Positions 61,921 through 64,000 of a stretch of DNA of 64,000 nt are shown piece by piece. The first letter of the stretch is position 1; every line of letters begins with the position of its first letter. The position numbers and the translations under genes are program-made. The stretch lies in NCBI GenBank assembly GCA_012960535.1, contig DUBB01000007.1, forward strand, positions 1 through 64,000, given 5' to 3'. This DNA comes from Gammaproteobacteria bacterium (GTDB taxonomy: Bacteria > Pseudomonadota > Gammaproteobacteria > Pseudomonadales > Azotimanducaceae). The notes beneath the pieces were generated by a model that saw nothing but the letters and a program-made list of their open reading frames with translations, had not been told where the DNA came from and made no database searches.

Positions 61921-62463
61921 ATGGACAAATACTTGGAGTTCCTGCTTCAGCCATTTCAACCCTGTCACTGGATTGATAACCTTACCGTCCGGCTGACGCT
62001 GGAGCAGCCGGATCTGCTGTTTTTCCAGATAGCGCTAAAAGGAGACCCGCTATTCTTAGCTCAATTGCCTGAGGCCCAACCAGGTAATCGAGCCTACGGG
62101 TTGTGGGAAGAAACCTGCTTTGAGCTGTTTATCGGCGTAGACAACTGCCCGGGTTATATAGAATGGAATCTCGCTGCGACAGGCGATTGGAACTGTTTTT
62201 CCTTTCATAGCGAAAGAACCGGCATGCTAACGAGCGACCTGCTCAAACTGCACAGTGCATCATCCAGTTCAACCCCCAGGAGCTATCTCATGAACTGCCG
62301 GATTCAACTACCCGACTCGTTACAGGCAATTATCAGGCAGTGCTGCCTGGGCGTTGCCGCAGTACTGAAATCCTCAGACAGTACAGCTTATTTTGCCTTA
62401 GCTCACGGTTTACAGGCCGACTTTCATGACCGCCGCTATCACCAGCAGGTATGCCTGTCATGA
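61921..62463 (+). CDS. DOMON-like domain protein
   Basis: A 180-residue protein with the features of DOMON-like / carbohydrate-binding beta-sandwich proteins: GLWEETCFELFIGVDNCPGYIEWNL near the middle and an ALAHGLQADFHD end. No signal peptide. The stop overlaps the ATG of the DUF1343 gene as ATGA, so they are coupled and likely act together. Ligand unknown. Confidence 0.7.
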   Translation: MDKYLEFLLQPFQPCHWIDNLTVRLTLEQPDLLFFQIALKGDPLFLAQLPEAQPGNRAYGLWEETCFELFIGVDNCPGYIEWNLAATGDWNCFSFHSERTGMLTSDLLKLHSASSSSTPRSYLMNCRIQLPDSLQAIIRQCCLGVAAVLKSSDSTAYFALAHGLQADFHDRRYHQQVCLS

Positions 62464-63665
62464 GCTTCCAGTTCGGCCTTGATCAACTGCTAGCAGACGA
62501 GCAGCGACTGGCCCAGTTGAGGACCCTGTCAGTCGGGCTGGTGGCGCATCCTGCATCGGTTACCTCGGTGCTGCAGCCCAGTGCCGATGCCCTTCTGGCT
62601 GCTGGTGTCAACCTGGTTCGCCTGTTCGGACCACAACATGGTATGCGTGGTGACAAGCAGGACAACATGATTGAATCTGAGGACTATGTTGATCCCTTGC
62701 ATGAGATTCCGGTGCTCAGCCTGTATGGCCAGTATCGACGACCGACACCTGAGATGCTCTCTGGTCTAGATGTGATCCTGTTTGATCTACAGGATATCGG
62801 TTGTCGTATTTATACCTATATCACTACTTTGCGATACTTCATGGAAGCCTGCGCACAGGACTCTATAGAAATGTGGATCCTAGATAGACCGAATCCGGCA
62901 GGAAGGCCCATAGATGGCCTGCTGCTTGAATCCGGTCAGGAAAGTTTTGTTGGCGTCGATAGCCTGCCCTGTCGGCATGGCCTGACCACTGGCGAGCTTG
63001 CCCAGTGGTTCAACACCAGACTGGTTATGCCAGCCGATATTACAGTCATAACCATGACTGAGTATGTTATCAATGAGAATCCAGGCTACGGCTGGCCCAG
63101 TCACCGTCAACCCTGGATTAACCCCAGTCCTAATGCGAGCAGCCTCAATATGGCGCGCTGTTTCCCTGGGACCGTGCTCATTGAGGGAACCAATCTATCC
63201 GAGGGCCGAGGAACAACAACACCGCTCGAACTGATGGGCGCTCCCGATTTTCCCACTGCCGATATCCTGCAGTTACTGGCCGAAAAAGCCCCTCAGCTCA
63301 GCCAGGGGATTATTCTAAGGCCCTGCAATTTCGAGCCTGCATTTCAAAAGCATAGCTCGATGATCTGCTCTGGCATCCAGTTCCATACGCAACTGCCATC
63401 TTATCGGCACCAGGACTTCCAGCCCTATGCCCTGATCGCGACCCTGTTAAAACTGCTACGCAATCTACGTCCCGACTATGAATTATGGCGCTACCACGAC
63501 TATGAATATGAGACTGAACGCATTCCCATCGATGTTATCAATGGCGGTCCCTGGCTCAGGCACTGGATAGATGATCCAGATCGGGACCTGCCCGAACTGT
63601 ACCAGGCAATAGAGATGGCCAGGCAAAGCTGGTCCAGCACTAGACAAGACTATCTGCTGTATTAA
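62460..63665 (+). CDS. DUF1343 protein, NamZ-like exo-N-acetylmuramidase family
   Basis: A 401-residue DUF1343 protein; the Bacillus member NamZ removes terminal N-acetylmuramic acid from peptidoglycan fragments. The N-terminal Rossmann-like half has GLVAHPASVT, LFGPQHGMRGD and FDLQDIGCRIYTY; EGTNLSEGRGTTTPLE marks the second half. I chose the ATG at 62460 (ATGA overlap) over one three codons earlier. No signal peptide is seen, so the substrate would be imported muropeptide. Confidence 0.88.
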   Translation: MSFQFGLDQLLADEQRLAQLRTLSVGLVAHPASVTSVLQPSADALLAAGVNLVRLFGPQHGMRGDKQDNMIESEDYVDPLHEIPVLSLYGQYRRPTPEMLSGLDVILFDLQDIGCRIYTYITTLRYFMEACAQDSIEMWILDRPNPAGRPIDGLLLESGQESFVGVDSLPCRHGLTTGELAQWFNTRLVMPADITVITMTEYVINENPGYGWPSHRQPWINPSPNASSLNMARCFPGTVLIEGTNLSEGRGTTTPLELMGAPDFPTADILQLLAEKAPQLSQGIILRPCNFEPAFQKHSSMICSGIQFHTQLPSYRHQDFQPYALIATLLKLLRNLRPDYELWRYHDYEYETERIPIDVINGGPWLRHWIDDPDRDLPELYQAIEMARQSWSSTRQDYLLY

Positions 63666-63800
63666 AACAAAGCCCTGAAAACGGATTCTGGCTGCCGACA
63701 CCCCAACTCAGAATCAGTAACCGGTTATCACCTTATCAGCAGTATCCGTCACCTGATCTCAGTTGCCATGCTAAACTGCATTTTTTTTAAGAGATTGCTC

Positions 63801-64000
63801 ATGACCAATGCCTACAAGATCGCTATTCTGGCCGGAGATGCCATTGGCCCGGAGATTATGGCTCAAGCCGTACGGGTCTTCAGTTTACTCAACCAGCATC
63901 GGGACCTGGCCTTTGAGCTTCTACCAGCACCCTTTGGCGCCAGCGCCTATTTCAGCCACGGCCATGCCTTCCCCGATGAGACCAAGGCACTATGCGACTC
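63801..64000 (+). CDS. Isopropylmalate/isocitrate dehydrogenase family protein, N-terminal part
   Basis: The first 66 residues show the beta-decarboxylating dehydrogenase start, KIAILAGDAIGPEIMAQAVRVF (read as IAILAGDAIGPEIM then AQAVRVF), like LeuB. The usual GDGIG is GDAIG here. The gene runs off the window, so LeuB, isocitrate or tartrate dehydrogenase cannot be separated. It follows DUF1343 after 135 bp. Confidence 0.85.
   Translation, partial: MTNAYKIAILAGDAIGPEIMAQAVRVFSLLNQHRDLAFELLPAPFGASAYFSHGHAFPDETKALCD

Overview
This 64 kb window is chromosomal DNA from a free-living gammaproteobacterium with moderate GC content. The best evidence is gene order: yccA, tusDCBE, cysG, serS, crcB, rarA, lolA, ftsK, trxB, aat, bpt, infA, clpA, clpS, then nudJ, mnmA, hflD and purB. 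This closely follows the arrangement known from Pseudomonas, with the nudJ-mnmA-hflD-purB block as in enterics. The later genes (TTT transporter, TonB2-type system, AGCS symporter, MATE pump) suit an aquatic heterotroph. The genus cannot be named from the sequence alone.

Layout. 1-2.6 kb: truncated ybjQ, an orphan ZAS-domain membrane protein, a Tat-exported LD-carboxypeptidase and a small secreted protein. 3-24.5 kb: housekeeping core covering tRNA 2-thiouridine sulfur relay (tusDCBE with mnmA), siroheme synthesis, seryl-tRNA synthetase, fluoride export, lipoprotein sorting, chromosome segregation, thioredoxin reduction, the N-end rule set (aat, bpt, clpA, clpS), IF-1, molybdopterin synthesis (moaCDE) and purine synthesis. 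24.5-28.9 kb: GNAT, rraA, thrH, cysB, a candidate structured RNA and a cN-I type 5'-nucleotidase. 28.9-34.3 kb: a + strand run with a VWA-like protein, a membrane J-protein, a degenerate acyl-CoA dehydrogenase-like protein, a HAD phosphatase, a class III aminotransferase and an SDR.

34.3-36.8 kb: metA, preceded by a SAM-II riboswitch, an antiterminator and an intrinsic terminator, and followed by a MATE pump. 36.8-41.4 kb: an SDR, then a HlyD/C39-peptidase ABC exporter pair preceded by two tandem 13-bp dyads. 41.4-48 kb: an Npt-like MFS protein, an alphaproteobacterial-type SerC, a complete tripartite tricarboxylate transporter (TctC, TctB, TctA) and an RsgA GTPase overlapping tctA. 48-53.4 kb: a full TonB2-type energy-transduction operon (DUF3450, TtpC-like, ExbB, ExbD, TonB, TPR). 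53.5-64 kb: GST, dienelactone hydrolase, M16C metalloprotease, AGCS symporter with a large insertion, DUF429, glutathione reductase, a DOMON-like protein, a NamZ-like DUF1343 protein and the start of an isopropylmalate-dehydrogenase family gene.

The most notable signal is the complete SAM-II switch with a readable antiterminator/terminator switch upstream of homoserine O-succinyltransferase. Others are a possible 135-nt structured, poly-U-ended RNA between the 5'-nucleotidase gene and cysB, related 15-bp tandem repeats at two distant loci, an ACAD-like protein that has lost its flavin-site region, and a C39 exporter with no visible substrate. No tRNA, rRNA, CRISPR array, IS element or prophage was found.
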